Notes: generated from the letters alone by a model not told the origin. DNA of 31,729 bases from DASZJY01 sp036260255 (GCA_036260255.1 DATAAF010000068.1:1-31729); one strand, 5' to 3'; shown: positions 7,681 to 15,723, counted from the first letter of the stretch. Made by a program: numbers and translations.

Positions 7681-8751
7681 TCAGGCGGCGTGCGACGCGG
7701 CCCAGACCACCAGGTCGTCGGCCGAGCGGGTGTTGACGATCGACTCCAGCGGGACGCCCGCCTCGGCCGCCCGGGTGCAGCCGTTGACCAGCCACTCGAG
7801 CTGGCCGGGGGCGTGGGCGTCGGTGTCGATGCTCACCGTGCACCCGGCGTCGAGGGCCTGGCGGAGGAGGCGCATGGGTGGGTCCAGGCGCTCCGGGCGG
7901 GAGTTGATCTCCACCGCGGTCCCCGTCTCGGCGCAGGCGGCGAAGACGGCGGCGGCGTCGAACTCCGACTCGGGCCGGCCCTTGCTCCTGCCCCTCCCGG
8001 CGGTGCCCTCGGGGCCCGACGGGAGGAGGCGGCCCGTGCAGTGCCCGAGGATGTCGACGTGGGGCGAGCGCACCGCCGCGATCATCCTGGGGGTCATCTC
8101 GTCCGCCTCCATGCGCAGCTTGGAGTGGACGCTGGCCACGACCACGTCCAGGATGGCCAGCAGCTCCTCCTCCTGGTCGAGGGAGCCGTCGACGAGGATG
8201 TCCACCTCGATCCCCGTCAGGATCCGGAACGGGGCCAGCTCCTCGTTCAACTGGGCCACCACCTCGAGCTGCTGGCGGAGGCGTTCGGGTGACAGGCCCT
8301 TGGCCACCGTGAGGCGGGGCGAATGGTCGGTGAGCACCATGTACTCGTGCCCCAGGTCGCGGGCGGCCCGCGCCATCTCGTCGATCGGGCTGCCGCCGTC
8401 CGACCAGTCGGAGTGGGTGTGGCAGTCGCCCCGCAGGGCCCGGCGGATCTCCGCCGCCCGTCCGGTGACCTGCTCGGCCGCGCTGGCCGCGGTGGCACCG
8501 ACGTCCTGTTCCAGGCGGGCCAGGTAGTCGGGGACGCCGCCGGCCACCGCCTGGGCGACGACCTCGGCCGTCTTCGGCCCGACGCCCGAGAGGTCCTGCA
8601 GGCGGCCCTGCTCGGTCAGCTGCCGGAGGTCGTCGGGACCGAGGCCCTTGAGCGTGGTGGCCGCTCCCCGGAAGGCCCGCACCCGGTAGGTCGGAGCGCC
8701 CGAACGCTCGAGCAGGTAGGCGATGCGCTCGAGCGCCTCGACGGGGTCCAC
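7681..8751 (-). CDS. PHP-domain phosphohydrolase with N-terminal helix-hairpin-helix domain
   Basis: The 356-residue product resembles the C-terminal half of PolX-type proteins. Residues 1 to about 100 form a DNA polymerase beta-like helix-hairpin-helix region (VEALERIAYLLERSG, TYRVRAFRGAATTLKGL, LSGVGPKTAEVV). The PHP metal-binding domain follows, with CHTHSDWSDG, VLTDHS, GIEVDI, SVHSKL, DILGHCTGR, EINSRPERLDPP and IDTDAH. These His/Asp clusters bind three metals in related phosphoesterases and 3'-5' exonucleases. There is no polymerase catalytic region, so a role in DNA repair or phosphoester cleavage is inference. The start is a GTG. The gene shares a 26-base divergent promoter with the plus-strand phosphodiesterase gene. 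Confidence 0.88.
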   Translation of the reverse strand: MDPVEALERIAYLLERSGAPTYRVRAFRGAATTLKGLGPDDLRQLTEQGRLQDLSGVGPKTAEVVAQAVAGGVPDYLARLEQDVGATAASAAEQVTGRAAEIRRALRGDCHTHSDWSDGGSPIDEMARAARDLGHEYMVLTDHSPRLTVAKGLSPERLRQQLEVVAQLNEELAPFRILTGIEVDILVDGSLDQEEELLAILDVVVASVHSKLRMEADEMTPRMIAAVRSPHVDILGHCTGRLLPSGPEGTAGRGRSKGRPESEFDAAAVFAACAETGTAVEINSRPERLDPPMRLLRQALDAGCTVSIDTDAHAPGQLEWLVNGCTRAAEAGVPLESIVNTRSADDLVVWAASHAA

Positions 8752-8759
8752 CCCGCCGG

Positions 8760-8765
8760 AGCGTA
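8760..8765 (-). promoter_or_regulatory. -10 box (TACGCT) for the PHP gene
   Basis: On the minus strand TACGCT ends 8 bases before the GTG at 8749-8751. Its first two bases pair with the first two of the plus-strand box TACTGT (8764-8769), so both boxes share one TA step. Confidence 0.55.
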
Positions 8766-8769
8766 CTGT
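8764..8769 (+). promoter_or_regulatory. -10 box (TACTGT) for the phosphodiesterase gene
   Basis: TACTGT ends 8 bases before the ATG at 8778, and no ribosome binding site is present. It mirrors the minus-strand box and has the same spacing to its start codon. Confidence 0.55.
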
Positions 8770-8777
8770 CGACCCCG

Positions 8778-9269
8778 ATGACCCATGTGGTCGTGCTGGC
8801 CGACACGCACATCCGCCGGGGGTCCAAGCGCCGCCTGCCCGACGCTGGGTACGCCCACCTGGAGAAGGCCGATCTGGTGCTCCACGCCGGCGACGTCCTG
8901 GTGGGCGAGGTCCTCGACGAGCTGAGTGGCTTCGCCCCCGTCCACGCGGTGCTGGGGAACAACGACGCCGAGCTCGTCGGCCTGCTGCCCGAGACCCGCC
9001 TCCTCGACGTCGACGGCGTTCGCATCGGTATGGTCCACGACAGCGGCCCCGCCACCGGCAGGGCCGGCCGCCTGCGGCGCCGCTTCCCCGACGCCGACCT
9101 CGTCGTCTTCGGCCACAGCCACATCCCCTGGGACACCGAGGGCGTCGACGGCCAGGTGCTGTTCAACCCCGGCTCCCCCACCGAGCGACGGGCCCAGCCC
9201 CACTGCACGTTGGGGACGCTGGACCTCGAGGACGGCCGGCTGGTGGACCGCCGCATCCACGTGCTGTAG
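8778..9269 (+). CDS. YfcE/MJ0936-family metallophosphoesterase
   Basis: A 163-residue calcineurin-like phosphodiesterase. The metal-binding motifs are complete: VVLADTHIR (D-x-H), LHAGDVLVGE (GD), VLGNND (GN-D), GMVHDSG and VVFGHSHIP (GHSH), followed by LFNPGSPTERR. Relatives hydrolyse phosphodiesters with Mn or other divalent metals; the natural substrate is usually unknown. The stop codon TAG is directly followed by the ATG of the DUF983 gene, so the two are co-transcribed. The start fits a leaderless message. Confidence 0.92.
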   Translation: MTHVVVLADTHIRRGSKRRLPDAGYAHLEKADLVLHAGDVLVGEVLDELSGFAPVHAVLGNNDAELVGLLPETRLLDVDGVRIGMVHDSGPATGRAGRLRRRFPDADLVVFGHSHIPWDTEGVDGQVLFNPGSPTERRAQPHCTLGTLDLEDGRLVDRRIHVL

Positions 9270-9665
9270 ATGCCCGCGCCGTCGGCCGCCAGGATGCTCG
9301 TCCGTGGGCTGACCAAGCGGTGCCCGCTGTGCGGCAGCGGGCGCCTGTTCAGCGGTTGGTTCCGCATGAAGGAGCGCTGTCCCGGCTGCGGCCACCGGTT
9401 CGAACGGGAGGAGGGCTGGTTCCTCGGCGCCTACGTCGTCAACCTGGGCATCGCCGAGGGGCTGCTGCTCCTCGTCGGCATCGTCCCCTGCATCGTGTTC
9501 CTGGCCGCCAACCCCGAGGCCAGCCTCGTCCCCTTCCTCGTGGTGGGCGTGGTGGCGGCGGTCGCCGCGCCGCTCGTCTTCTACCCGTTCTCCCGGACGA
9601 CATGGGCGGCCATCGACCTGTGGATGCGCCCCCTCGACGCGCCCGAGCCCACGGACTGGAGATGA
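9270..9665 (+). CDS. DUF983 family membrane protein
   Basis: A 131-residue protein. Its N-terminus carries two CxxC pairs (RCPLCGSGRLF with C18 and C21; RCPGCGHRF with C37 and C40) that look like a zinc ribbon. Two hydrophobic helices follow (about residues 52-78 and 85-108), then SRTTWAAIDLWMRPLD, a typical ending of DUF983. The function of the family is not established. The ATG directly abuts the stop codon of the preceding phosphodiesterase gene. A perfect 9-bp hairpin begins in the stop codon, so this is the end of a two-gene operon. Confidence 0.9.
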   Translation: MPAPSAARMLVRGLTKRCPLCGSGRLFSGWFRMKERCPGCGHRFEREEGWFLGAYVVNLGIAEGLLLLVGIVPCIVFLAANPEASLVPFLVVGVVAAVAAPLVFYPFSRTTWAAIDLWMRPLDAPEPTDWR

Positions 9666-9695
9666 CTCGGGCGGGGACGGTCAGTAGCCCGAGTC
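9664..9695 (+). terminator. Hairpin after the DUF983 gene
   Basis: GACTCGGGC (9664-9672) pairs perfectly with GCCCGAGTC (9687-9695) across a 14-base loop. It starts inside the stop codon and lies between two convergent genes. No T-run follows. The 98-base gap to the BTAD gene end holds nothing else I recognise. Confidence 0.55.
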
Positions 9696-9764
9696 GGCGC
9701 AGAGGTTCCTCACCGCCGCCGTCCGGACGACACCGGGCTGAAGGCGTCGACGAACAGCTGGAGG

Positions 9765-12590
9765 TCAGCCGGCCGGCGCCCCGCAGAGCTCGTCGACCAG
9801 CTTCCGGCTCTCGGGGGTCGGCTCGAGGTCGAGCTCACCCAGGCGGGCCTCGAGCCGGCGGAAGGTAGCGGCCACCTCGTCGGGGCGCGACTGCCTGGCG
9901 TGGAGGCGCATGATCCGGCGGTAGAGCTGCTCGGCCACGGGGTCGACCTCGACGGCGCGCGACAAGGCGTCGAGGGCGGACCTGACGTCGCCGACCACCA
10001 GGCGGGTGGCGGCGAGCGACACGAGGACGTCGACCGCCCGCCGGCGCAGGTCGTCGCGAGGGACCTCGGCCCACGCCCAGTCGACGCCGGCGAGGAGCTC
10101 GCCGGCGTAGAGCTCGGCCGCCGTCTCCAGGGCCGCGGCCCACTCGGGGTCGTTGGGGTTGGCGGCGGTCCCCTTGGGCAGCGCCGCCTGGAACTCCCAG
10201 AGGTCGACGCCGAAGACGGGCTCGACCCTGTACCGATCGCCGTCCCGCTCGATGATCCTGAGCTCTTTGATGCCCGTGGCCCGACGCAGGGTGGTCCGCA
10301 GGTTGCCGAGGGCGGTCCAGAACCACTCCGAGCCGCGGCCCGGATCGGCCTCGGGCCACAGCGCCTCGGTGGCGGCGTCGAGGGTCGTGCCCTCGGGGTG
10401 GAGGAGGTAGAACGCCAACAGCTCCCGCGCCTTGGCCCGCAGGCCGCTGCGGATCTCCTTGCCGTTCGCCTCGATCTGGTAGGCGCCGAGCAGGCGGACC
10501 TCGATCGGCGGCGGGCCCGCGGTGGCGAGGATGGAGAACGGTGCGTCGGCGGCGTCGGCCAGCGGGGCCTCGTCGTCGGTGCGGGCGGCGGAGAGCAGAC
10601 GGAGGAGCTCGTCGGTGGCGCCCGGGCTCAGGGTGAAGAGCCGGGTCCCGGCCAGCACGTCGAGCGGGCCGCCCGAGCCGGCCGACCGGACGACGGCGCC
10701 GGGCTGGAGGGTGAGGGTCTCGGCGCCGTCGAGCGGGCACCCGACGCCCACGGCGGTGATACGGAGATCGGCGCCCTGTCGGAGCAGGGCGTCGAGGCGG
10801 CTGGACAGCTCCTCAGGGACGCCGGCGGTGGCGAGCACTATCAGCGGCTCCGGAGGGGAGGCGGGGCCGTGGGATGAACGTTCCCGGCGGCGCCCGAGCT
10901 CCGCCTCGAGGTGGGCGACGGCGGTCTCCATGTCGTCGGCCCGCTCGAGTCCGGGGAACGACGGCCCGGGAGGGAGGACGTCGCCGACCGCCACCACCCG
11001 GGTGGTGGCGGGCTCGCTCTTGGCGAGGAGGGTGGTGACGAGCGCCCGCCCGGCGTCGGCGGCACCGGGGCCGACCAAGGCGAGCGGCACCTTGCCCAGG
11101 TCCACGCCGACCTCGCGGTCGTCCTGCTCGCCGAGGACGGCCAGCAGCTGTGTGCCCGGCGTCGACTCCGACCCGTTGGGGTTGAGGGCGAGGTCGCGGC
11201 GGGAGAGGGCAAACCGCTCCAGGCGGCTGCTGAGGTCTCCGACGAAGGGGTCGCGGCGGTGGAGGCCGGCCGTGGGCGCGCCCGCCCGCCGCCGACGACG
11301 GCGGCGGAGCCGGGCCCGGCGGACGGCGGCGCTGACGCCCAGGGCCAGGGAGGGGCCGACGGCGACACCGGGAAGGATGCAGGCGACCGTCGACGCCCGC
11401 TCGGGCTCCTCGTCCTGCTCCTCGTGATCCTCCCAGGAGGCCGCAGGGGCGGACGCCTCGCCGTTCGGCGGGAGGGACGTCGCCACGGGGACATCGGCGG
11501 TCAGGGAGGTCACCGGAGGTTCAGGCGGCCCCGCAGGCGAGGCGGCGGGGACGTCGACGGCGTCGGGCCGGGCCTCGGCCTCGGCGGTCGCGGAGGCCTC
11601 GGCCTGGCGGGTGTCGGTCGCCGCGTCGTCGGGCGCGCCCTCGGTGGGCGGGGCGGGCTCGGCGGCCTGGTGGGCGAGGGTCGCCACCTGGGGAGCGGCG
11701 GGCCCGGGCGCCGGTGTGGCGGCGGCGCGGGCGGCCGGAGGCAGGTGGCGCTCAACGGCCCTCCGCACCGCCTCGTCGACCACGATCGTGAACCACTCGG
11801 CCGCCTCGTCCTGGGCCTGGTGGAGCTGGGTAAGGGGGTCGGGGCCCTCGGCGTCCGCCTGCCCGGTCGCCGGGGCCGCCTCCGCCGGGGGCGGCACGGG
11901 CGGGGGAGCGGGGGTGACGGCCTGGGCGACCGCCGGGGGAAGCACCTCGGACAGGGCGCCGCCGAGCTCGGTGACGGCCGCCCGCACCTCGGCCACCGCG
12001 CCGGCCACCGCCCCGCTCACCGTCTCGGTGACCGCCGGTGCGGCGGCCTCGGCCACCAGCCGGGGCAGGGACTCGGCGAGAGTGGCCCGCATCTGGCGCA
12101 GCCCGGCGGCCTCGTTCCGGAGCTGGGCGGCGCACCCCTCGAGCTCGGCGAGGGAGACCTCGAGCTCCTCCTGGCGGGCCTCGGCCACCGCGCGCACCGC
12201 CGCCTCCTGGCGGGCGAGCCGGTCGGAGAGGGCCTGGATCTGGCTGTTGACGTAGTCGAACTCGCCGCGCAGCCACAGCAGCACCTCGGTGGCGGGATCT
12301 CGCCCGGGTGGGGCCGTAGCGGCCGGTGCGGGCGCGGGCGCCTCCTCGGGCTCGGGCGGCGGGGCCTCGTCCATCACGGGTTCGGGAACCTCCTCCGGGC
12401 TCGGTGGCATCGGCTCCAGCTCGACGATGTGCACCGGCTGGGGGCCTCTCGCCCAGACGTCGGCACAGCCGCCGAAGCGCCCGGTGCAGACGACGCCGCA
12501 GACGCTACAGGTGCACGCCTCCGCACCTGCGGTCATCGGGTGCTGGCACTCGGGCGCGATCTGGCATCCGAACTCGTGACACCAGCCCAT
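9765..12590 (-). CDS. Large BTAD (SARP-type) regulator with Cys-rich N-terminus
   Basis: The 941-residue protein starts at the ATG at 12588-12590, supported by TAAGAT 7 bases upstream. Residues 4-42 hold eight cysteines and two histidines (MGWCHEFGC, ECQH, CTCSVCGVVC, FGGC), likely a metal site. Residues about 95-175 form a Gln/Glu/Ala/Leu-rich coiled-coil-like helix, followed by long Ala/Pro-rich disordered stretches. A hydrophobic stretch (about 399-423) followed by a run of arginines may be one membrane helix. The C-terminus has a winged-helix DNA-binding domain (about 696-775, EVRLLGAYQIEANGKEI) and a BTAD tetratricopeptide-like domain (about 795-930, ending EPTPESRKLVDEL). Transcriptional regulation is likely; its targets are unknown. 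Confidence 0.85.
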   Translation of the reverse strand: MGWCHEFGCQIAPECQHPMTAGAEACTCSVCGVVCTGRFGGCADVWARGPQPVHIVELEPMPPSPEEVPEPVMDEAPPPEPEEAPAPAPAATAPPGRDPATEVLLWLRGEFDYVNSQIQALSDRLARQEAAVRAVAEARQEELEVSLAELEGCAAQLRNEAAGLRQMRATLAESLPRLVAEAAAPAVTETVSGAVAGAVAEVRAAVTELGGALSEVLPPAVAQAVTPAPPPVPPPAEAAPATGQADAEGPDPLTQLHQAQDEAAEWFTIVVDEAVRRAVERHLPPAARAAATPAPGPAAPQVATLAHQAAEPAPPTEGAPDDAATDTRQAEASATAEAEARPDAVDVPAASPAGPPEPPVTSLTADVPVATSLPPNGEASAPAASWEDHEEQDEEPERASTVACILPGVAVGPSLALGVSAAVRRARLRRRRRRRAGAPTAGLHRRDPFVGDLSSRLERFALSRRDLALNPNGSESTPGTQLLAVLGEQDDREVGVDLGKVPLALVGPGAADAGRALVTTLLAKSEPATTRVVAVGDVLPPGPSFPGLERADDMETAVAHLEAELGRRRERSSHGPASPPEPLIVLATAGVPEELSSRLDALLRQGADLRITAVGVGCPLDGAETLTLQPGAVVRSAGSGGPLDVLAGTRLFTLSPGATDELLRLLSAARTDDEAPLADAADAPFSILATAGPPPIEVRLLGAYQIEANGKEIRSGLRAKARELLAFYLLHPEGTTLDAATEALWPEADPGRGSEWFWTALGNLRTTLRRATGIKELRIIERDGDRYRVEPVFGVDLWEFQAALPKGTAANPNDPEWAAALETAAELYAGELLAGVDWAWAEVPRDDLRRRAVDVLVSLAATRLVVGDVRSALDALSRAVEVDPVAEQLYRRIMRLHARQSRPDEVAATFRRLEARLGELDLEPTPESRKLVDELCGAPAG

Positions 12591-12597
12591 CGCCGGG

Positions 12598-12603
12598 ATC
12601 TTA
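12598..12603 (-). promoter_or_regulatory. -10 box (TAAGAT) for the BTAD regulator
   Basis: TAAGAT on the minus strand ends 7 bases before the ATG, with no ribosome binding site. It supports the chosen start over the longer open frame that reaches 13124. Confidence 0.6.
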
Positions 12604-12666
12604 CCGACCGTGGCCTGGCCGCCCCCCCGGCGTCCACCACTGCCGCCCAGGCGCCTCCGGGGGAGA

Positions 12667-12718
12667 ACTGATCGTCGAAGTGGCTCCCGCGAAGCGGTCT
12701 GGCCGATCAGCTCACCGA
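12667..12718 (+). repeat. Conserved intergenic element, copy 2
   Basis: Partner of 3199-3250, with about 71% ungapped identity over 52 bases. It is framed by an inverted repeat, CTGATCG (12668-12674) and CGATCAG (12704-12710), and contains a small CCGC GAA GCGG hairpin. As with copy 1, it lies in a divergent intergenic region about 40 bases before a plus-strand leaderless start. Confidence 0.55.
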
Positions 12719-12743
12719 AGGCGGCGGGCGGGCGCCGTCCCGG

Positions 12744-12749
12744 TACCGT
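12744..12749 (+). promoter_or_regulatory. -10 box (TACCGT) for the PLP enzyme gene
   Basis: TACCGT ends 7 bases before the ATG at 12757, and no ribosome binding site is seen. Confidence 0.55.
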
Positions 12750-12756
12750 CGGCGCC

Positions 12757-13854
12757 ATGAGCGAGGCGCCGCCGCTGAACCGGCGCATCCCGCTCGTCCA
12801 CCTGCCCACGCCGCTCGAGCCTCTCGACCGCCTCGGCGCCCACCTGGGCATGGCGCCGGGACGCCTCTGGGTCAAGCGTGACGACGTCACCGGGCTGGCT
12901 GGAGGGGGCAACAAGGCTCGCAAGCTCGAGTACCTCTGCGCCGACGCCGTCGCCCAGGGGTGCGACACCCTCGTCACCGGCGGCGGGCGCCAGAGCAACC
13001 ACGTGCGCATGACCGCGGCCGCCGCCAACCGCCTCGGCCTGCGCTGCACGATCGTCCTCAACGCCGAGCGGCCCGACGTGCCGACGGGCAACCTGCTGCT
13101 GGACGAGCTCCTCGGCCCCGACATCGTCTGGGCCGGCGGCGGGCCGACCGCCCTCGACTACTACGCGGTCGAGGCGGCCATCGCCGGCACCGCCCGCCGA
13201 CTGGCCGACGAGGGGCGCCGCCCCTACGCCATCCCCATCGGGGGCGCCAACGCGGTCGGCGCCCTGGGGTACGTGCAGGCGGCCATCGAGCTGCGGCAGC
13301 AGGACCCCGCCGTCGACCTGGTGGTGGTCGCCGACGGGTCGGGCGGGACGCACGCCGGCCTGGTGGCCGGGCTCGGGGACCACCGGGCGGTCTATGGGGT
13401 GGATGTCGGCGCTCGCCCCGACCTCGACGACCAGGTGCCGGCCAAAGCCGCCGAGGTGGCGCGCCTGGCCGGCTTGCCCGACCCCCGCGGCGACCCCGCC
13501 CCCGACCCCCGCGACGACCGCGCCCCCGACCCCCACGGCGGCCCCGCCCCCGGCGCCGCCCTCCCCAGGGCCGTCGTCGACCACGACCGCTTCGGCCCCG
13601 GTTACGGCGGCGCCACCGACGAGTGCCGCGAGGCCCTCCGGCTGGCGGCTCGCCTGGAGGGGCTGGTGCTCGACCCCGTCTACACCGGCAAGGCCATGGC
13701 CGGGCTGATCGCCGGGGTCGAGAGCGGGCGCATCCCCACCGACGCCCGGGTGGTCTTCCTCCACACCGGGGGGATGCCGGCGCTGTTCGCCTCGGGCTAC
13801 GGCGAGTGGCTCCGCGCCGCTCCGGGCTGGCTCCGCTCCGAGCGACGACTTTGA
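12757..13854 (+). CDS. PLP-dependent D-cysteine desulfhydrase / ACC deaminase family enzyme
   Basis: The 365-residue product is a fold-type II PLP enzyme. WVKRDDVTGLAGGGNKARKLEYL contains the likely Schiff-base lysine K53. VTGGGRQSNHVRMTAAAANRLGL, PIGGANAVGALGYVQAA and VVVADGSGGTHAGLVAGL match D-cysteine desulfhydrase and ACC deaminase. DPVYTGKAMAGL and VVFLHTGGMPALF complete the family pattern. Related enzymes release pyruvate and ammonia, plus sulfide when D-cysteine is the substrate; the substrate cannot be assigned here. A 24-residue insert (241-264) built of three octapeptides (PDPRGDPA, PDPRDDRA, PDPHGGPA) interrupts the domain and is not part of the family core. The stop codon overlaps a possible TTG start of ctaB. 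Confidence 0.85.
   Translation: MSEAPPLNRRIPLVHLPTPLEPLDRLGAHLGMAPGRLWVKRDDVTGLAGGGNKARKLEYLCADAVAQGCDTLVTGGGRQSNHVRMTAAAANRLGLRCTIVLNAERPDVPTGNLLLDELLGPDIVWAGGGPTALDYYAVEAAIAGTARRLADEGRRPYAIPIGGANAVGALGYVQAAIELRQQDPAVDLVVVADGSGGTHAGLVAGLGDHRAVYGVDVGARPDLDDQVPAKAAEVARLAGLPDPRGDPAPDPRDDRAPDPHGGPAPGAALPRAVVDHDRFGPGYGGATDECREALRLAARLEGLVLDPVYTGKAMAGLIAGVESGRIPTDARVVFLHTGGMPALFASGYGEWLRAAPGWLRSERRL
13477..13548 (+). repeat. Three in-frame tandem copies of a 24-bp repeat
   Basis: Units at 13477-13500, 13501-13524 and 13525-13548 all begin CCCGACCCCC and differ at only a few bases. They encode PDPRGDPA, PDPRDDRA and PDPHGGPA inside the PLP enzyme. A 24-bp unit keeps the reading frame at any copy number. 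Confidence 0.9.
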
Positions 13855-13873
13855 GCAACTCCGGGATCGGCCG

Positions 13874-13879
13874 TATCGT
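13874..13879 (+). promoter_or_regulatory. Possible -10 box (TATCGT) for ctaB
   Basis: TATCGT lies 10 bases before the chosen ctaB ATG. This is slightly farther than the other boxes in the window, so it may be chance. Confidence 0.35.
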
Positions 13880-13889
13880 CGCGGCCGGC

Positions 13890-14780
13890 ATGGCCCCCGA
13901 CACCGTGATCGCGCGTCGCAGTCGGGCCGCGGCCTACCTGGCCCTCACCAAGCCCCGCATCATCGAATTGCTCCTGGTGACGACCGTGCCCACGATGGTC
14001 GTCGCCGAGCGCGGGCTCCCGTCGGGATGGCTCGTGCTGGCCACCCTGGTCGGTGGCGCCCTGGCCGCCGCCGGCGCCAACGCCATCAACATGTACGTCG
14101 ACCGCGACATCGACAGCGTGATGAAGCGCACCCGGGGGCGGCCGCTGGTAACCGGCGAGATCGCCCCCACCAACGCCCTCGCCTTCGCCGTGACCCTGGA
14201 GGTCGCAGCCGCGGTCGAGCTCTGGGTGCTGGTGAACCCGCTGAGCGCCGTCCTCGCGGTGGGCGCCACCCTCTTCTACGTCTTCGTCTACACCCTCTGG
14301 CTGAAGCGCACGTCGTCGTCGAACATCGTGATCGGCGGCGCCGCCGGGGCCGTGCCCGTGCTGGTGGGGTGGGCGGCGGTCACCGGCTCGCTGGGGCTGG
14401 CGCCGCTCGTGCTGTTCGCCATCATCTTCTACTGGACGCCGCCCCACTTCTGGGCCCTGGCCATCCGCTACCGGGACGACTACGCCGCCGCCGACGTCCC
14501 CATGCTCCCGGTGGTCACGTCGTTCGCCGCCACCGCCCGCCGGATCGTTCTCTACACCCTCGTGCTCTGGGGCGTCTCTATCCTTTTCTGGCCGGTGGGC
14601 GACATGGGTGACGTCTACCTGGCGGCGGCCATCGTGCTCGGCGGTGTCTTCATGTGGCATGCCACCCAGCTGGCCCGCCAGGGGACGCCCGAGCGGGCCA
14701 TGCGCCTGTTCGGTTGGTCGATCACCTACGTCACCCTGCTGTTCGGGGCGATGGCGGTCGACCAGCTGCTTCCTCGCTGA
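13890..14780 (+). CDS. ctaB: Heme O synthase (protoheme IX farnesyltransferase)
   Basis: Adds a farnesyl group to heme B to give heme O, the precursor of heme A for aa3-type oxidases. The 296-residue UbiA-family protein has LTKPRIIELLLVTTVPTM, the prenyl-diphosphate-binding motif NMYVDRDID (N67, D71, D75), RTRGRPLVTGEI, the second Asp motif YRDDYAAADVPML, and about eight or nine membrane helices (for example WTPPHFWALAIRYRDDY). The ATG at 13890 gives a normal N-terminus. An in-frame TTG at 13851 overlapping the previous stop would add 13 residues. Its last 50 bases overlap the convergent ctaG gene. It sits at the head of the oxidase block it serves. Confidence 0.93.
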   Translation: MAPDTVIARRSRAAAYLALTKPRIIELLLVTTVPTMVVAERGLPSGWLVLATLVGGALAAAGANAINMYVDRDIDSVMKRTRGRPLVTGEIAPTNALAFAVTLEVAAAVELWVLVNPLSAVLAVGATLFYVFVYTLWLKRTSSSNIVIGGAAGAVPVLVGWAAVTGSLGLAPLVLFAIIFYWTPPHFWALAIRYRDDYAAADVPMLPVVTSFAATARRIVLYTLVLWGVSILFWPVGDMGDVYLAAAIVLGGVFMWHATQLARQGTPERAMRLFGWSITYVTLLFGAMAVDQLLPR

Positions 14781-15567
14781 GGTCCTCGAGCAGCTCCCGC
14801 CGGCGGGTCACCCGCTCCTCGTGGACGGCCCACGCCCCTGCCACCGCCACCACCGCCACCAGGAGGGTGAGGTCGCCGCCCACCCACATGATCCCGCCGG
14901 CCAGGCGCTGGTCCTCGAGCGCCGAACGTCCTCCGAGACCGGCCGCCTCCACGTAGTGCGCGTACAGCGGGGAGGTGGACGAGGAGATGGCCAGGGCCAG
15001 GAACGTGTTCTGGGGCATGGCCAGGGCCAGGTAGAGCAGGCGCAGGGGATGCGACAGGCGGCCGTGCACGGCCGTGCCCAGCACCGGGCGCCAGAACAGC
15101 AGCGCCGACCCCAGGAACACCGCGTGCTCGACGGCGTGGGCCACCGGGTTCTCGAGGGCCACGTCGAACAGGGGCGAGAAGTGGACGACCCAGCCGACGG
15201 CCGCGAAGACGAGCCAGGCGACCACAGGGTGTGCGAGGAGCGCAACGGCGCGCGCCCGTCCGAGCCGGAGCAGCCGTCGCCGCCGCTCGTCGGAGAGCGC
15301 CGCGGTCGTCACCAGGACGGGCCGGCCCGCCACGAGCAGCGGAGCGGCGACGAGCGTCAGCAGCAGGTGCTGGACCATGTGGACGGAGAGCCGGTCGTGG
15401 GCCTCGGTGGCCACCGGCGGCAGGAGGGCAACCGCCACCACCCCCAGACCGCCGAAGAACGCCCACCGGCGCCATCCGGGCGTGGCCCGGCCGGCCCGCC
15501 CGGCGGCGCCGAGCGCCCGCCACCCGACCTCGTACGCCACCGCAACGGCCACCACGACGACGGCCAC
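14731..15567 (-). CDS. ctaG: CtaG-type cytochrome c oxidase assembly protein (first copy)
   Basis: A multi-helix membrane protein of the caa3_CtaG family, implicated in assembling the copper centre of caa3 oxidases. Diagnostic stretches are DRLSVHMVQHLLLTLVAAPLL, HFSPLFDVALENPVAHAVEH, LYLALAMPQNTFLALAISS, SPLYAHYV and EDQRLAGGIMWVGGDL; the conserved histidines could bind copper. I chose the GTG at 15565-15567 because GGAGGAGG stands about 5 bases upstream. An in-frame ATG at 15657 without such a site would add 30 Ser/Thr-rich residues. The 3' end overlaps ctaB on the other strand by 50 bases. It is divergent from the degenerate subunit I gene. Confidence 0.87.
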   Translation of the reverse strand: MAVVVVAVAVAYEVGWRALGAAGRAGRATPGWRRWAFFGGLGVVAVALLPPVATEAHDRLSVHMVQHLLLTLVAAPLLVAGRPVLVTTAALSDERRRRLLRLGRARAVALLAHPVVAWLVFAAVGWVVHFSPLFDVALENPVAHAVEHAVFLGSALLFWRPVLGTAVHGRLSHPLRLLYLALAMPQNTFLALAISSSTSPLYAHYVEAAGLGGRSALEDQRLAGGIMWVGGDLTLLVAVVAVAGAWAVHEERVTRRRELLEDLSEEAAGRPPSPRTAG

Positions 15568-15709
15568 CGACACCTCCTCCGAACCGGCGGTGGATGTACT
15601 GGCTATCGGCCCTACCACCACCGCCGGCTCGGGGGAAGCCCAGGTCACGGCGCCCATCGTGGTTCCCGCGAGGGGTGCCGCCAAGTCGATGGGACGGCAG
15701 GCCCCTGTA

Positions 15710-15715
15710 TAGAGT
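15710..15715 (+). promoter_or_regulatory. -10 box (TAGAGT) for the degenerate subunit I operon
   Basis: TAGAGT, within TATAGAGT (15708-15715), ends 8 bases before the ATG at 15724. No ribosome binding site lies between. Upstream, an inverted repeat CCCATCG/CGATGGG (15653-15659 and 15688-15694) spans the divergent region. Confidence 0.55.
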
Positions 15716-15723
15716 CCGCCGCG

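Noticed and set aside
12591..13124. Upstream extension of the BTAD frame by 178 codons
   Set aside because: It overlaps the PLP enzyme antisense, is Arg/Pro-rich, and the TAAGAT box plus the Cys-rich N-terminus fix the start at 12590.
15653..15694. Third copy of the 52-base intergenic element
   Set aside because: Shares only about 13 bases (GTGGYTCCCGCGA) and a flanking inverted repeat of different sequence; not enough to call a copy.
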